Below, piece by piece: positions 25,148 through 37,600 of a stretch of 64,000 nt of DNA (positions within the stretch are counted from its first letter, which is position 1; every line of letters starts with the position of its first letter). The notes beneath the pieces are model-generated. The model did not search any database. It was not told where the DNA came from and saw only the letters and a list, made by a program, of their open reading frames with translations. A program made the translations under genes and the position numbers. Origin of the DNA: Diprion similis (taxonomy: Eukaryota > Arthropoda > Insecta > Hymenoptera > Diprionidae); assembly GCF_021155765.1 (NCBI RefSeq), contig NC_060114.1, forward strand, positions 19,574,501-19,638,500, read 5' to 3'.

Positions 25148-25286
25148 TATATGCACCGGATTATTACAATAATAATATCTAAACGCTTACGCACATCTTC
25201 TCTTCGTCCTGATGTACGCGTTCGAAAAATGTATATGAATAATTGTATGTAATGTTTTCAATGGGTCTCGCTATTAGTATATATAA

Positions 25287-25837
25287 GGTGTCCCACCTCC
25301 AAGTGACCAAACTGATAGGGGTTATAGAGAAGATTGAACTGAGTAAACTAACCCAAAGAACATGTGGTCCCCAAAATCGCGTTTGCGAGATACGAACGGT
25401 TAAAAAAGACCCGATGAGCGCCGGAATATAGGCAACCGTGCACACTAAGCGCCAACATGTAGGCAATCGAGCACATTAAGCGCCGGCATGTAGGCAAACG
25501 AGTAGACAGCAGGCAGCAATTAGCAGTCTTGTTGATGCGCGCTTGACTACTGATGCGAAATATAACGCTTTTAAATTCACGAATTTCAAACGAAAACACT
25601 CGTGACATTGAATTTTCGCCAAACCCAACAACGAGGACGTACGATGGAAATGGGTTTATCATTTATTCACGTTGAGCTGTCTACCCGGTCGCCTACATGC
25701 CGGCGCTTAGTGGAACTTTTTTAAATGGTCGTATCTCGCGAACGCGACTTCGGAGAACACATGTTCTTTGGGTTAATTTACTCAGTTCGACCTCCTCTAA
25801 AACCTCTATCAGTTCGGTCAGCTGGAGCTGGAACACC
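25287..25837. mobile_element. Fold-back element, 551 bp, with long inverted arms
   Basis: The left arm begins 'ggtgtcccacctcc' and the right arm, read in reverse complement, begins 'ggtgttccagctcc'. The arms then stay aligned for roughly 200 bp. Shared stretches include 'actgagtaaa', 'taacccaaagaacatgtg', 'cgcgagatacga' in diverged form, 'aaaaaag' and 'agcgccgg'. 'gcgcc'-type motifs repeat inside the arms. There is no coding capacity. I could not define a clean target-site duplication in the TA-rich flanks. It is a non-autonomous fold-back/MITE-type element of unassigned superfamily. Confidence 0.75.
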
Positions 25838-28461
25838 ATGTATATTGGTATATGTATATACATATACGGAGGTCAATTTTTTAAATATACATATATGTGT
25901 GTGTATATGCGTGTGTGTATGAGTAGTATAATATAATAATAATAATACCTACATTTATAATTTACTCGGGCTTAGTGACCATTATAACAATATTATTAAG
26001 CCATGTTATTATTGTCTGACACATTTCACCTTAGGCGAGGCATGCCTGTGTTAAAAATTATCTGCCCCACTTGCTTCACATTGCATCATATACGCCCGTT
26101 ACATTATAATGTAATTGTAACCACGAATTTTTTTTCTCTATCATTTATCGTGTTAATCGGATCACTGAATACAATTATTATTGTGTATACGTATGTTTTT
26201 GAAACGCGCGTCTTGAATCTTGTGTTATTTTTTATTTTCTACGTTGTCATAACAGCTCCGCGCAAACAATATATTTATATTAAATACGATAATAGTAATA
26301 ATAATGATAACAACAATTAATACCCGTATTGGTAATTGAAGAAAAATAATATATCTATAACCGTAGTAAGTGGCACACTTTAGCACAACACTTGCCTCTC
26401 TAAATCTATAAAAAGATACCGCTAAAATATAATACGATTCTACCGTGTGAAATATTTTATTTTTCATTCTTTATTCTTTATCTCCTTTCTCTGTCGGAAA
26501 TGAAAAAATCGAATCAACGGATCATGTCTAATTACTCCTAATCATAAATTTTATATTTTGACGAATATCCGATGGCACATATTATGTTTACATATACGAC
26601 GAATCAAGCATCGGCAACTCTTGAGATTCTGTGTCAAATATACATAGATCGATCGTTTCATTGTCATCTGACGCACTTTCTTCCAAAAATTGTTCTTTTT
26701 TTTTTTGAAGAAGAAGAATCAGCTGTATATAATTGCAGCATTATAATACAGCTGTATATATCGAACTTGGATTTGTTGTTAAATTATTATTATTATCATT
26801 ATCATTATAACGTATAATCATAATCATTATTATTATTACTATTATTATCAATATATTGTCATTACTATTATTATTAATCATTATTTTATTTATTGTCATG
26901 TATTATATATTGTGAGATTTAATAATTGATTTGGCGTTGAACTCGAGATAATCGCGCTTTTTTGCTTTGATTCATATAATGCAGGTTATTACATTTCTTG
27001 TGATATATATATCATAATTTTAAAAAATTTCTCTTACATAAATACTACAAAGTTATTGTCAGAATGTTGGTTTTTTTTTCCCTTCAATTCGATACACCTG
27101 CAGATGAGAAACTTGCGATTGTACAAAGAGGAAATCTTGCGCGATTTGCGATTACACAAATGGCAATTATCAAGCAGATATCGCTTTATCTGATAATAAA
27201 ATTTATCATATTTTGCATATATCATTCAACGTCCATGTACAATTCCATGTGGAAGTGCAAGGTAAAATATGAAAACTGTATAGGAGTAGAAAAATAATAA
27301 AAATGCCGATTGAAATTTTTCTTTCTCTCCGACGCACGCAAGCTTCTCACTCGCTATTCAATATTGTCGCACGTTAATTAACATTATTAGGCTTACAGTT
27401 TAGTATAATTGAAAGTTACAGTCAGCAGGTTTAATTATCTTCTTCGAAACGAAGACAAAGTGAATTAAAAAAATTATGCATAACACAAAAAATTTCCACC
27501 TGAGAGCATCGATCAAGAACGATATGTTTATTAAAAACGGTATATAAATAGTCGGATGGAACGTACTACCGGGTTTTGCAACAAAAACAAATTCGGAAGA
27601 AAAAGTATATTGAATATTCCAAAAAAAAAATTCGTTTCGTTAATACCTGATTCATCGTATTCAATTTTTTTGGAAACATTTATCAGCTACTCTAGTTTTA
27701 TACTCCTCAGTCATCGTAGAGAAAAATTTATAAGAAATAAAAGGAATATTTTGCGATGCTCTCAGCCCCGCTGTATAATTCGATCTCTATTATAGTAGGT
27801 ATAGCGGTGCTGTTCAAAGGTGTTCCGTCAAAATTTCTTAGATTTTCAGGGCTTGTTTTTCTTATTCGTTACAATCGCACTCCCTACACTTTATAATATT
27901 GAATTGATATCTTTAAAAAAACGACACAAAAAAAAAAAGCTACAACGCTGACTTACGCAGTATACGGAGTAAAAAATCACGTCTCACCGTGGAATGGAAT
28001 CGCGAAACATAGTCAATTTGTGAGAAGATATATGAAAACAGTTTGTGGCTTTAATGTTCAAGCAATTGCGTTGGAAGTATCGGTGAGCCGGTGAAGGTAT
28101 AACATAAATCGCAATCTTAGATTTCACGGGGTCTCGGATAAGTACACATGTGATTATGTAATGTATTATTACATAATGTATACCTATCGGAATTTAAAAA
28201 TCATCATTAAGACAGCGGCTGAAGATTCGATCGATCGATCGATCTAATCGTAATACCGTATATTTATCTTCTTTGTAATCGGTCGTTTGCATGAGTCGTT
28301 TTCGCGTTCAGTCGTCTTCGCCACCGTATGAAAGAAATGCTTTCTTAACGAAGCGAGTATCCCCTCCCGTACTGATCGCCTCTCTACAAATAAAGGCGAC
28401 GGTTGTTCTCTCTGACGAAATACTTGGCTCAATTTAGTAATCGGAAAACGAATAAACTCAC
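25838..28461. other. AT-rich intergenic region, no gene seen
   Basis: It holds trinucleotide-like ATT/TTA runs (about 26780-26890), a (TCGA)n tract at 28227-28244, and no open frame with recognisable content. If the secreted-protein gene splices at 28461, this region is intron or 3' flank of that gene. Confidence 0.4.
28227..28244. repeat. (TCGA)n microsatellite
   Basis: Four and a half tandem copies of the self-complementary tetranucleotide TCGA. Confidence 0.85.
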
Positions 28462-31400
28462 CGACAGGGACTGCCCGAGGTTTGCCATGTTCGAGACGTA
28501 TTGCACCTGGTCGTAGTCGTTGTAGTTGACGTTTTTCATGTCGTTGTAGGACTGCAGGGAGTTCATGTAGTGCTGACGAGTCTCCGGCTCGCTTTGTCTA
28601 CGTCCGTTTGTCATCTCCTTGATTGCCGCAGCCCGCGCAGCTACTTCTTCGGCGATACGTTGCTCCTGGGATTAGAAGAACCGATACTTTACGCCCCAAG
28701 TGGATAGTTTTTAAATCGCGAAGCAGCATTGCCAACCCTAAAGAAATTTCTTTAAATCTAAAGAAATTATAGTCCGTTCAAAGAGATAAGAACACTTGTT
28801 TTCTTATTAAGAAATATCGTCGTTTAGGCCCGAATTTCAAGAAAATCTGAAGATATCTGACGAAATCTCTAAATATGGTCTGTGATATATCGAAACAACA
28901 GATTGAAAATCTTTCAATCATAAGGTTCCTGCATTAGAAAACATGCACCCATTAGATATAGCGTCTACAATTGTCAAACCCACTTATTTCACAAGTTGGT
29001 GGTCCTGAATGTTAAAGACAAAAACATTATGGAAGTTAAAGTTCCTAATATCTTTGTACTTACAATTCAGATTAGAGGATATAAATCTGTCTGTGTTACC
29101 TCGTTCGGTATAATTATCATTATGTATTGTACATAATACATACAACATCAACTGGCCAGAGATTTCCGTCTATTTATTCATGGAAAGCGATAGATTTTCG
29201 ATCGGCAATAGCTGGACAATATTCATGTGTAAGTTGGAATCAAAACTTAATATTTGACGGTTGATCCTTTGCTGGCGATAAATCTGACAAAGTACCGTTC
29301 ACAGAGAGTTTCCATGCGGTTTGGTCTTCGTGTCACGGAAGTGACGGTGAAAGTTGAACGGAACCTTGTGTGTATTCACGGGTTGCAGAAGTGAGGTTAC
29401 AGCGACGAAGCGACTGTAGGAGGTTTATTTATTATTTACCGCCAACTTGCGATTCGCCTTTATGTTGTACCTGTGTACAGTTTGTTGGCCAGGCAAGAAA
29501 AAGAGAGAGAAAGAGAGAGGTCAGACCGGTGTCGCTGCAAAGAGTGCTTTCCGGAGGTTGGTATTACGTGGGAATTCTGACCTGTTTACCGACCGAGTAT
29601 CCAACAACTTCTAAACTTCCCTGAACCCTGCGCGCGGTATACCGAAAGTTTTCGACCCCCGTAAAGGACGTCGAGATGCGGTTTGGTAGGTACTCAAACC
29701 GCTCGAGTTTGAGCTGATAAGAGTCAAGACGAGCGGTTACTTCCACGCCTCGAAAAGTACGGGATCATCGCGTGAATCGCGAGCGAGTAATCAGCCCTCA
29801 AAGGACCGTAACGCGAATAGAAGTACAAGAAGAAGGAGGCCTCACCGGCGCCGAAATAAATTGACGGAGTCTAGAATGATCACCTGGAGTTCTCGGGCTC
29901 GTTCGGTGCGGATGAGTTCCTTCAAGTGCTGAAAGCTTCCGGCCTGGGGGACGTGGGAGATGCTGTCTTGGGATGAGGGCGAAGCTCCACCCACGTGCCG
30001 GAAATTCATCGGACGACGACGGGGTGACTGTGCAGGGTGACGATTCACCGTTCCATAATGGCGCGTCACCTCTTCGAAAGCTCGCGTTCTGTCGGGCATG
30101 GCGTTCCGCAGTTGGTGACCCGGGGGAGCTTTGTGGATTATTCTTCCGAATATCGGGACGCCGCCCGCTCCGCGGACTCTGGCAGGACCTGTGGGTCCTT
30201 TGAACCGGAAGAAAGACGGTTCGATCAGTTTGTACCATGGGGGTGCTATTTCTCTTGCACGGAGTCACGTGACTGCAGTTCAAGTGGATGTCATAGGCAT
30301 CCTTTATCGACAGAGTAAAATGTCACTGGTTTTTTACTATTGTCGAAGTTTACGCAGCACTGATGTTAAAATGTCGCAGTCAGCGCAATTCTACATGCAA
30401 TTTCGAACAAAAATACCCAACATTTTTTTTATTTCATGCAGGAATAAGGTTAGAAAACATGTTCCTACGATAAGTGATTATATTGGTGAGGAAAATAAGA
30501 CTTTTTTGTTTCTTTTTAATATTCTTGTTGGGTATTTTACGTAGAATTGCGCTGACTGCGGTATTTTCACATCAGTGATGCGTAGATTTTGGTGACGGGT
30601 TGTCAGAACAAGTGGCATTTAAAGCGGTCGGTAAAGACTGACTGTATTATCCTCTAATTACGAGTATTTACGAAAATCGATTCAATTTCTTTTCGTAACT
30701 TTTAATCGACTTGACCGTTTTTCGGAAATTATGAATTTGCTTTGAGCTTTGAGGTTGTGTCTTGCGAATTGTTCCATCATTTAATTCATAGGTATGATAA
30801 TTTGACTGGCCTAGCTGACCACAGCGCACTTCCTACCATTCGAACAGATCACCTACCATGGAAAATATTTAAAATCTAACCGATGTTTTACGAAAAAATG
30901 AGATCGAATATCGTAAATGTGCTTGAATCGGTCACGTGACACCGTGCTCGAACGCTTTAAGCGCTTCGTTGTCAACTTCATGACTTTGTGGAGTTGTTAT
31001 GACGCTGAAGAGTGATTCGCAAATGCTCGAGTTGGTTCAGACTTTTTACTCTGATTCGATGTTATTGATCGGGAGATGAGTGTCAACGTCAGGTGTCAAG
31101 AGTGTGTATTCGGGAAGATTTCTGGTCTGGTGTGTAAGTTTCGTGTTGGCACAAGATTCGAACGAGTTTCGGGTGGCTTATGCCCCCCCCCCCCCCCCCC
31201 CCCCCCCCACATGTATGTATGGGTACCGAATGTATATGACCCGGTGAAATTATGCCCTCAATCCTGCAGGAAGCTCTCTTACCCCGATAGACCAGGGATG
31301 ACTGTGTCCGATCTAGATAGGGCTCCCAAACGTTGTAGGAGAAGGGATCGCGGTAGGTCGGTATTTCGTTGGTGATTTCTGCAGCTCTGCTCTGCCTCTT

Positions 31401-31601
31401 GCTGTATCTCCACATGGCTCTGAGCTCTTCGCAAGATGGCTCCTCCATATTTCCCCGCTTCTCGGTAAGCCCTCCCGATATTTGAACCGGAATACCCACC
31501 TCGGGGTTCAGGGGATGGACGCCGTACTGCTGGCCCTTCGATCCCATTATGTTGCTCGCGAGCAACACGTGAAAGCTCAGCAACCCTACGATAGCCTGCA
31601 T
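28462..31601 (-). CDS. Secreted protein with prohormone-like features, unnamed
   Basis: Minus-strand exons are 31601-31283, 30188-29884 and 28665-28462, with consistent phases (1 then 0), giving 276 residues so far. The chosen start, MQAIVGLLSF, follows an acceptor (gtacttacag|aga). An earlier in-frame Met at 31646 lies upstream of that acceptor. Residues 1 to about 20 form a hydrophobic signal peptide. Next come EEPSCEELRAMWRYSKRQ, with a KR dibasic site before a Gln, and a Tyr/Pro-rich stretch (IPTYRDPFSYNVWEPY). A Gly/Arg/Pro-rich exon 2 contains RAFEEVTRHYG and ends in the helical FQHLKELIRTERARELQ. Exon 3 continues the helix (EQRIAEEVAARAAAIKE) and ends Asn/Tyr-rich. I believe this is a conserved insect protein but cannot name it. 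If 28461 is not spliced the frame stops at 28429; otherwise a further exon lies lower, possibly near 23376. Confidence 0.72.
30351..30584. mobile_element. Intronic fold-back (MITE-like) element
   Basis: 'tacgcagcactgatg' at 30351-30365 is matched in reverse complement by 'catcagtgatgcgta' at 30570-30584. Inside, 'gcagtcagcgcaattctac' is perfectly inverted (30376-30394 against about 30542-30560), followed by 'aaaatacccaac' on both arms. The element is about 234 bp and lies in the first coding intron of the secreted-protein gene. No coding capacity. Confidence 0.75.
31183..31208. repeat. Poly-C tract (26 nt)
   Basis: An uninterrupted run of 26 C. On the transcribed strand of the secreted-protein gene it is a G-run starting about 75 nt inside the intron after the 31283 donor. 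Confidence 0.95.
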
Positions 31602-31646
31602 TCTCTGTAAGTACAGAAGAGAACGTTGGGCCGTCAGAAATTTCAT

Positions 31647-34600
31647 TTTACAAGCGGCATCACTGTCGGTATAATTTTCTCCTCTTCCAACGCCGACAAT
31701 CGGAAGCTCAACGCTGGACGCTTAATTGCATTCCATTCTGACTTTGCGCCCGATTTCGTATACCATTTATCCGGGCGGGAATGAAAATGAAAGCTACAGG
31801 ATATAGTATAAGAGTGCGGGAGAAACGGTGCGGATAATTGTATTTGTGGATTGATTATATACACCGTGGAAACTAAATCTTAGCACTTAACATGATTAAC
31901 TTTGTACGGGAACTGCTATCTTATCCCATGTTTCGTAGGTTTCGGTGATTCGCGAGAATTTGAAACTTGTAATTAACTTAGGCTGACGTCAGGCTGGAAC
32001 TATGTGATACTGTATCGAGTAAACTCATATGCATAATACTGGCGTCGTTGCCTCAAGCAAGTGTGCGGCTCTACCGCTTGGTTGACGGCGTAAGAGGATT
32101 AGTTCATCCCATAAATTGCTAGGTGTTGCTAAATTACGTACAGAACCTAGTGTAATTATATTCGTCAGGAGTCCTGCTGCAGTAGTACTCCGAGCAGTTA
32201 TGCCGCGTTATTAAATGTACGTCTACATCCCTTCATTCTCCACATACCTGTACGAATCACCTTCATTTTCCGAGCAATCGAGTCGCCTGTTTTAAGAGTG
32301 AACCACTCGTACAGAATTTCTAACACATGGCTTGCGGTAAACACAATACATGTTTTAGTCGGTTATTCAATCCTCAACATTCTCTGAATATAATGCTCTT
32401 ATCCCAAATTGGTTCAGTTTGAATGGCTACAACTTTATGGCTTCGGTAAATTGAGTTGCCAATTTGGTCGGAAACACGATATGCACCATCCAGTAAAATT
32501 AATTCTCGATTATACAATCAGGTACCCGCTCGTACCTATTTGCCGCGAAGAAGCGGAGGCGTTATACAAATACGATGATCCTGATTATTCGCGAGGCCGT
32601 TTACGCGACAATTATTATAATTAAGGGTTGATTGGGTTAAAGGGGAGCGTCGCGGACGGTACCTGCGGTGCATGTATACATACTGCTTGGATGAATCAAT
32701 TTTGGTACCAACCTTCACGTTGTTTTCAGTCTTTCTTCAAGCCGTGTGATGATTGAAATAGTCTTTCCAAAGATATGTGTTGTGAGATATGCACCGTGAT
32801 TGAAATATCTGCAAGCAAACAAGAAGCGGTATCGATTTTAGTCACAGATATACAGGCACATGAAACTCGGTTTATTCCGAATCAAACACTCTGTTTTGCT
32901 GCAGGCAGGTACGGAACAAGCAAATTTTTATTACACTCAGCCATCAAATCGGACCGGTGTGGATTATACGAGTTCACAACAGCCACAACTTGAAGCACGA
33001 AATTACAAGTACTGTATATGATCAAAAAGATGAAAGGACCCTGCGAGTTCCATTGTGGAAATCCACATTTTCGTGATTGAAACGAGAAAGATGGCAGAAA
33101 AAGGAGGAAATCTCGCTTCGTTTAACGATACGCATTATATTGTACCTCCGCGCGTTGACGGTGTGCGAAAGGCACGCCAAAACTTCCATTACCCTGTACC
33201 TGCCTTATACCCTCAGCTCAAAGTATATAAAGTAATTTACGGGGTCCCATAGAGTAACGCTGAGGGATCTCGATGCTTGTCAAAACTCGAATATTGTACT
33301 GTAGCATCGTAGAAGACGGGATAAGCTGGCTGAGGAAAGGGTATACCGTCGTCGAACCGTCGCGTCGTGGGCGTAAGCAGGCAGCTGATTTGAGAATAGA
33401 CGTACATTTCCATTCCTTGGGGTCTTGAAGGGTGTTTTGTTCCTCTCTATGCTCTCTAGTCCTGTACGACATACTGATTTATTCGAGGGGTTTCTACGCC
33501 ACGTTTCCAATAGCACGTAACGGTCTGACCCATTGAATAACCGACGAGTGCTATACCGAGAGGTTCTCCTGAAAGGACCCGCTCGACGATTGTAACTCGT
33601 CTAGTTTATATGCGTAGCCAACTTCGTAAAAATGTTACTAGCATAGACCTGCATCGTAGGCAGAGTGAACGACGCGTAGTGAATTGCGCGGCGGCTGCGT
33701 CGTAACCCGGGCATTCGTGAGGCAGTGGGCAGTACTTTCGGAAATGTTTAATTCACATAAGTTTTAATTATGGAATTGTTTGAGTAATTTTAAACAATCT
33801 CGTAAAGTTTGGAACGGTATTGCTGAAACACTTTATTTTTTATTTATTTTTTTGCAAATCTTGCCTTAAATCGTAACTGATCTGACATTTTAATTTACAA
33901 AAACAAAGGTTTTAACGAGGTAAATACCGAAGGTTTAAGCAGACTATAACATAAGAAAATCACGCGATGTTGCCAAATTTATTTTCTGAATATTTGAGAA
34001 ATATAGTGCTTACGATGATCCGCGGTTGCCGTTACTGTCGATCCCAACTACCTTAATACGCGAGAGGTTATGTTTGACCGTCACTTGTCAACAGATATTT
34101 TCTTTGTCTTGATAGACAGTGTTGCCATTTTGAGTAAAATTTTACTTTCTAGTACATTTCAACTGTTTTCAGTACGCTAGAACACTTTAGGCTCTTTTAA
34201 TATATTTAAGAATATTTTAGTATGGTTTGATGATTTTTAATACAATTTTTGAAACGCGGTTTTTCCAGGCAATATTGATCTTCCAACTAAACCCCATCGA
34301 TGTAACATGCTGTAACATGCCAATGTAATATCGTACATTTCCCTAGAGACCATATTATAAAGTCGTATATTTCCATATTTCCCTCCATGCGGTTCGATAT
34401 TATAACCTGGGCATGGGTAGTATGTAACCTAGATGGGGCATGAGCCTGTCGAATGAGACCTTTCAATGGCCTGCCTCACTGACAAGTGCGAAAACAATGA
34501 AAGTACCACCTGGCCACAAACAACATAATTTCACGATAGTTGAATTCTAAATAGTAAATTTTTTTCACAGAGCTGCTACATTTTCAATTACCAGAGTGGC

Positions 34601-37600
34601 GACACTGGTTCTTGTCTGCAAAGGCTTACTTCAGACTGCGAGCACGGATGTCAGCCAATCAAAATTAAGCAAGTTGAATCGCGCGCACGCGCTACGAGCA
34701 GGTCCTTTCAAGAAAACCTCTCGGTATAAGACCGAAAGAATTATTTACACCCTCAGTATAAATACCGACTGCCGACCCTGTTCGGAGTCTGCATGTAAAT
34801 AAGCTTTCAGTTGATCGTTTGAACAAAGGCTCCTCGTTAGTCGTAATACAATAATTAGAAAAGAAATATGTATATAGGTATGTATTTTACATATATATAT
34901 AAAGCAGAAAAATTAGCAGAGGAAAAACGCTGATTTTCTTCATCGGAGTTAGAATATTCCCCACAACATGTTTATTATACCTTTAGTATGGTACATAACT
35001 CGGGTCTATGCTTTACTTGTATTGGTTTCGCTCGATAATTTTTACCACCGGCGGTAAATGGTTTGCGGTACGACGACGTATCCTTTATATGTATGTATAC
35101 AATAAGGTAGTACATAGTACCTCTAGCCTCTTTATACCTTACAGGTTGGATGCGTGTGGGCGTGAGATATGTCGTCTGTGTTGTTTTTTCTTCTTCTCTT
35201 TTGTTCGTTCTACTATTTTCACTCGGTTTTATACTGAGGGAAGAAAGTGAGTGGGAGTGATAACGGCGGTAATGACGACGATTAACAGACGAAAATCTAA
35301 AGAGTAGAATGAATAGACGAATATTTAAACAACGGAAACCACAATCGACGCGTGGGTTTGCGTGACGTCCAACGTTAACTACAGGACGAAGTGATAAAAT
35401 GATAAATCGGCATACGCTTTTCCGGCGAAACCATCCACCCATATAACTCGCGGCAACACTGTAGGTCTGCGCGGGGTTTTGTGTTACTATAAAGTTTTCG
35501 AAGTTCGGGTTTCTCGTCGATTGGAACGAATTGAAAGGTGCAGGAACTAAGAGAGATGGAATTGCGAGGTTATATATTGGTATATTGGAGCGTCGTCGTA
35601 ACGAGGGCAAATAACAAAGAGAAGCCAGGAGTTTTCCTTCGTTTTTCACGAAGGAAACCCCTGAAGACTTCGAAACGATGCTGGAATTCGATTACCAGCT
35701 GAAACTGGACGCTCGGTGATGTGGCCTGAATTCCAAAGCACTTAACGTTAGCCGGCTGCAGGAGCTTTTCGAGTCTATTGTGCCATCCTTTCTTTTGTTT
35801 TTGAAAATCAATTTTATGTCTTTATATACCACAAAAGCTCCACAAACATTCCGACAAATTGAACACACATACAAAAATGGTCCAGGTCACGTTCCGATTT
35901 ATCACGAAGCGAGAATAGACGACGAAAAAAGTTTGTCACAATTATTCAAATTCCGATCAAGCACGGAGTAAATCCAAAGTGGAAAACTCTGTTGCACACG
36001 TTCCGCTGATTTAAATCTCCGTGCGAATAATTGAAAGTCGAAACGGTCAACGTTTCTCAGAAGTGGAACAAATTTTCCCGCCCGTTCCAATCAACGGATA
36101 TTTGACGGTTCAAACTCTCTACCTGCACATTTTTTTGGGGACTTAATCAGTCGTCGAATTTTATTTCTCAGTGCTGATGGGGCTTCTTTTACTGGTTCAT
36201 TCACGTGCCATAACAACAAGTGTTGAACGATCGCAACGCATTTCAAATGCTCGTACTTTACAGCGAAGGAAAAATTAACGTCGTGCGTACAACAACAGAA
36301 AGAAAAAAGGGGGAGGGGATATTGGTTGCCTCGTTATTTATTTCCGATAACAACCCATCAACTCGGGTAACTTATACGGTTCTGCGCTATGGGAGACACA
36401 ATAAGTGGCAGCTTTGTAGACGCGAGTGTGAACGAGCATTTTCCTCTTTTTACTTCTTTTTCTTCTTCTTTTCTTCACATTGTGTCAGATATCACAATGC
36501 ACCGGCTTTTACAGATGACGTTCTTTTGTAAATCCTGAAGGGAGGGTATCAAATAAGCCATTTTTAATACACGGTTCGGTAGGGTAATAGGTAGGTATGT
36601 AGATTCTGGGCTGGCTGGTACAGAATAAACGTGGGATGTAGCAAACTCTTTAACTCCGACACTTGTGGGTGTCTGAATTAGTGGCGTCTGGTGAATGCCG
36701 GTGAAACATGCCGTCACAAAAGTTTGGGAGATCGATAGGGCGGAGCGGAAAGCTCCCCTTAAACCGCACCGCCAGCCGTGAAACCGGTGAAACTCGTCCA
36801 AATAAGCAAACACACGGCCGATTTCTGCGGTCGATCGATTGTAAATTGCGATAAACTTACACGGAGGGTTGAGCTTTTCCACACCGTTCGAAGTTGTCCG
36901 AATGGAGGCGGGTAAGAAAAACCCGTCACTTTTCTCCTACATTAAGCCTACTCTTAAGATGAAATATATCACCCCGCAGGGGTTGTCGCATTACCGAATG
37001 GACCCATTCAATTCAACTCCGCAATTCTCGATCCATAATGATTCGTGATTATGTCCTCGGTTTACAATTCGCCCGTACATTTAACTGCACTCTATATACT
37101 ACACCTAGATAGGTATGTCTGATCCGGCTTTTGCGGGCACGTTTATTACTGGCTAATTATTCAGGAAAAACTCGCGGGTACTCGCATTACACTTGTACGC
37201 GATAATTTCTCAGTTGCATAATTAGAGTCAAAAACAGCTAATTAATCAAAGCTCTGAGACTGGCGCGTGTCGGTCGTATTAAGGGTACAGCTTGGACGGT
37301 ATAAAATCATACCTATTTCTAGGGATTTTTTTAAAAGAAAATTAAAATACTTAGAGCAATTTGAGTTTAAGGATTTTATTATTTATAGTTTTAAGAATAT
37401 TTTACAATTTTTTCGTCAAAGTTAACAGCAAAATAGCGGCATGGCGCATACAAATAGCGAACGACCACGTTTTCAATCCAGTGACGCAGTTCCTTGGTCA
37501 ATTTTTATCCGATCCGCTTAAAATTTTTACACAACTTTTAGAACTTGTTCATCAATTCGAGCTCGTGGCTAGATTTTAGAATAACAAACCCAGAATTGTT

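Larger units (their letters stand above)
20971..25286. other. AT-rich intergenic region, no gene seen
   Basis: Over 4 kb of AT-rich sequence with only short open frames. It has a (GT)n microsatellite (22811-22844), a shorter (TG)n near 24811, and (TA)n(TG)n at 25100-25147. One weak coding possibility is a good acceptor at about 23376 on the minus strand (tgcatttattcag) that could begin a short last exon of the secreted-protein gene; see that entry. Confidence 0.5.

Noticed and set aside
30131..30544. 137-codon plus-strand frame
   Set aside because: It is antisense to exon 2 of the secreted-protein gene and runs into a fold-back element.
31599..31646. Met at 31646 as start of the secreted protein
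   Set aside because: A splice acceptor (tacttacag) lies between it and the next Met, and the downstream Met starts a cleaner signal peptide.
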